Shown here: positions 63,116-64,000 of the stretch, piece after piece
Position numbering within the stretch: position 1 is the stretch's first letter
How the letters are laid out: each line of letters opens with the position of its first letter
Assembly (NCBI GenBank): GCA_946811185.2
Contig: OX328108.1
Span: forward strand, 33,416,493 to 33,480,492
Reading direction: 5' to 3'
DNA: 64,000 nucleotides
Origin: Hippopus hippopus
Taxonomy: Eukaryota > Mollusca > Bivalvia > Cardiida > Cardiidae
Program-made: the position numbers and the translations under genes
The notes under the pieces: generated by a model
The model's database searches: none
What the model was told of the DNA's origin: nothing
What the model saw: only the letters and a program-made list of their open reading frames with translations

Positions 63116-64000
63116 AACCCATCTACACTAAGAATACTCTCCCTTCCAAATCCCAAAAGTAGAATAGTGATAGCAATAAAATTATATTTTACATACACAG
63201 AGCAATATAGTAAAATTACATCTGATTCCAGTATTCTTTAGATTTAATAAAGAAGGCTCAGGTACAGAAATCATAACTAGGGTTCTATAATTTCTAGAAT
63301 GCCTTTGTTATAAACAAGTCCTAAATTCAGCATGAAGAAAAGCATAGAATAATGTAAAGCAATAATGAGAAAAACAAAGGAATCCATAACAATGACTGTG
63401 GTTCCAGTAAACTGCCTTTAGCATCACTATCTGATTTTGAAATAAGTGGGTATGACTAAGAAACAGGGACTAGGGCTCTTCATTTGTAGAATACTTCCTT
63501 TGCAATATGACTCAGTAAGACTGTAGTGTCCAATAAACTATCCTAGACTATGAATATTTGTTCTTTATGACCCTTTCTGTGAGATTTTATGCTTGGAAAA
63601 TTAAATCTGGCTAGAATAATGTGATTTCTCTTGGACATGAAAGAGTTGTAAAAGTATTGACTAAATGAAAATATGTTTAATGATTTTTTTCTCAGAGCAT
63701 AACATTTGACTCAAGGGCTATAATGCATTCCTTCCCAAAGCAGGATTACTTTTGACCAACAGCTATAATTTCAACAATCCTTGTAGAAAGGTTTGCCAAA
63801 TGTTACTGCATACCAAATATAACAAGTATGGTCTCACACAAGACCATCCGGCAAAGCATAAGACATTAAATCATTTTTTTTTTTTTTTCATTTCTGAATT
63901 ATGGACTTCTAACAAAACATCATGTTACACATGGATATTAGAAATTGAGCTTTCCTTCTTTAACAATCTACAAAAGTCTCTTAGGAGTTTTTTACTTATA
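63116..64000. other. AT-rich non-coding DNA
   Basis: Poly-T tract at about 63873-63889. No gene recognised. Confidence 0.5.

Noticed and set aside
62862..63198. Proline-rich and glycine/valine-rich open frames
   Set aside because: Opposite strands of one G-poor, C-rich low-complexity tract.

Overview
The window looks like nuclear DNA of a marine or freshwater invertebrate, most probably a bivalve mollusc. It is AT-rich and crowded with tRNA-headed SINEs ending in (AATC)n, foldback MITEs, several kinds of tandem array and fossil DNA transposons. I found no intron-containing host gene. The bivalve call is inference from the style of the repeats; the species cannot be read from the sequence.

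The centrepiece is one complete Polinton/Maverick (animal adintovirus-like) element at 14109-33203, 19,095 bp. It has about 330-bp terminal inverted repeats beginning 5'-AG and a 6-bp target duplication ATGCGT at 14103-14108 and 33204-33209. Its core carries an adenain-type protease, a DUF5679/phospholipase A2-like protein running into a retroviral-type integrase with a chromodomain, an A32-like packaging ATPase, a penton-like minor capsid protein, a glycine-rich virion protein, a dUTPase-fold-like protein, a membrane/coiled-coil protein, three further conserved Polinton proteins, the major capsid protein, a SAP-like protein and a protein-primed family B DNA polymerase. The left arm (14492-19882) is an accessory block: a P/Q/Y-rich repeat protein, a class I ribonucleotide reductase large subunit, a RING-finger protein and one or two phage-tail-fibre-like attachment proteins. 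The RNR and the fibre block are the most unusual content.

The element is a dead or dying copy. At least fifteen frameshifts or internal stops break most of the large genes, while the RING gene, the virion protein, the dUTPase-like gene, the membrane protein and a few others remain open. The architecture is still legible. Genes are packed with tens of bases between them. Most core starts sit directly behind a TATAAAA-like box. Perfect AT-rich hairpins lie where genes converge. A shared T-rich motif precedes the three genes nearest the TIRs or in the accessory block.

Left of the Polinton (1-14102) are microsatellites, a roughly 150-bp tandem array, a pogo-like DNA transposon (5793-8687) whose catalytic domain is deleted and which holds two SINEs, a two-phase tandem array (8.7-9.8 kb), nested MITEs, a roughly 145-bp repeat array and a PIF/Harbinger transposase fossil. 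Right of it (33210-64000) are a TTAA-flanked MITE touching the insertion site, large palindromes (35 kb), a LINE 3' end, SINEs, a Ginger-like transposon (39861-42412) with a mariner-like element nested in it, a foldback element built of TACGTGCGCACGTA palindromes (43.1-43.7 kb), many copies of one TTAA foldback MITE, and a satellite of about 75-bp units (57.7-60.95 kb).
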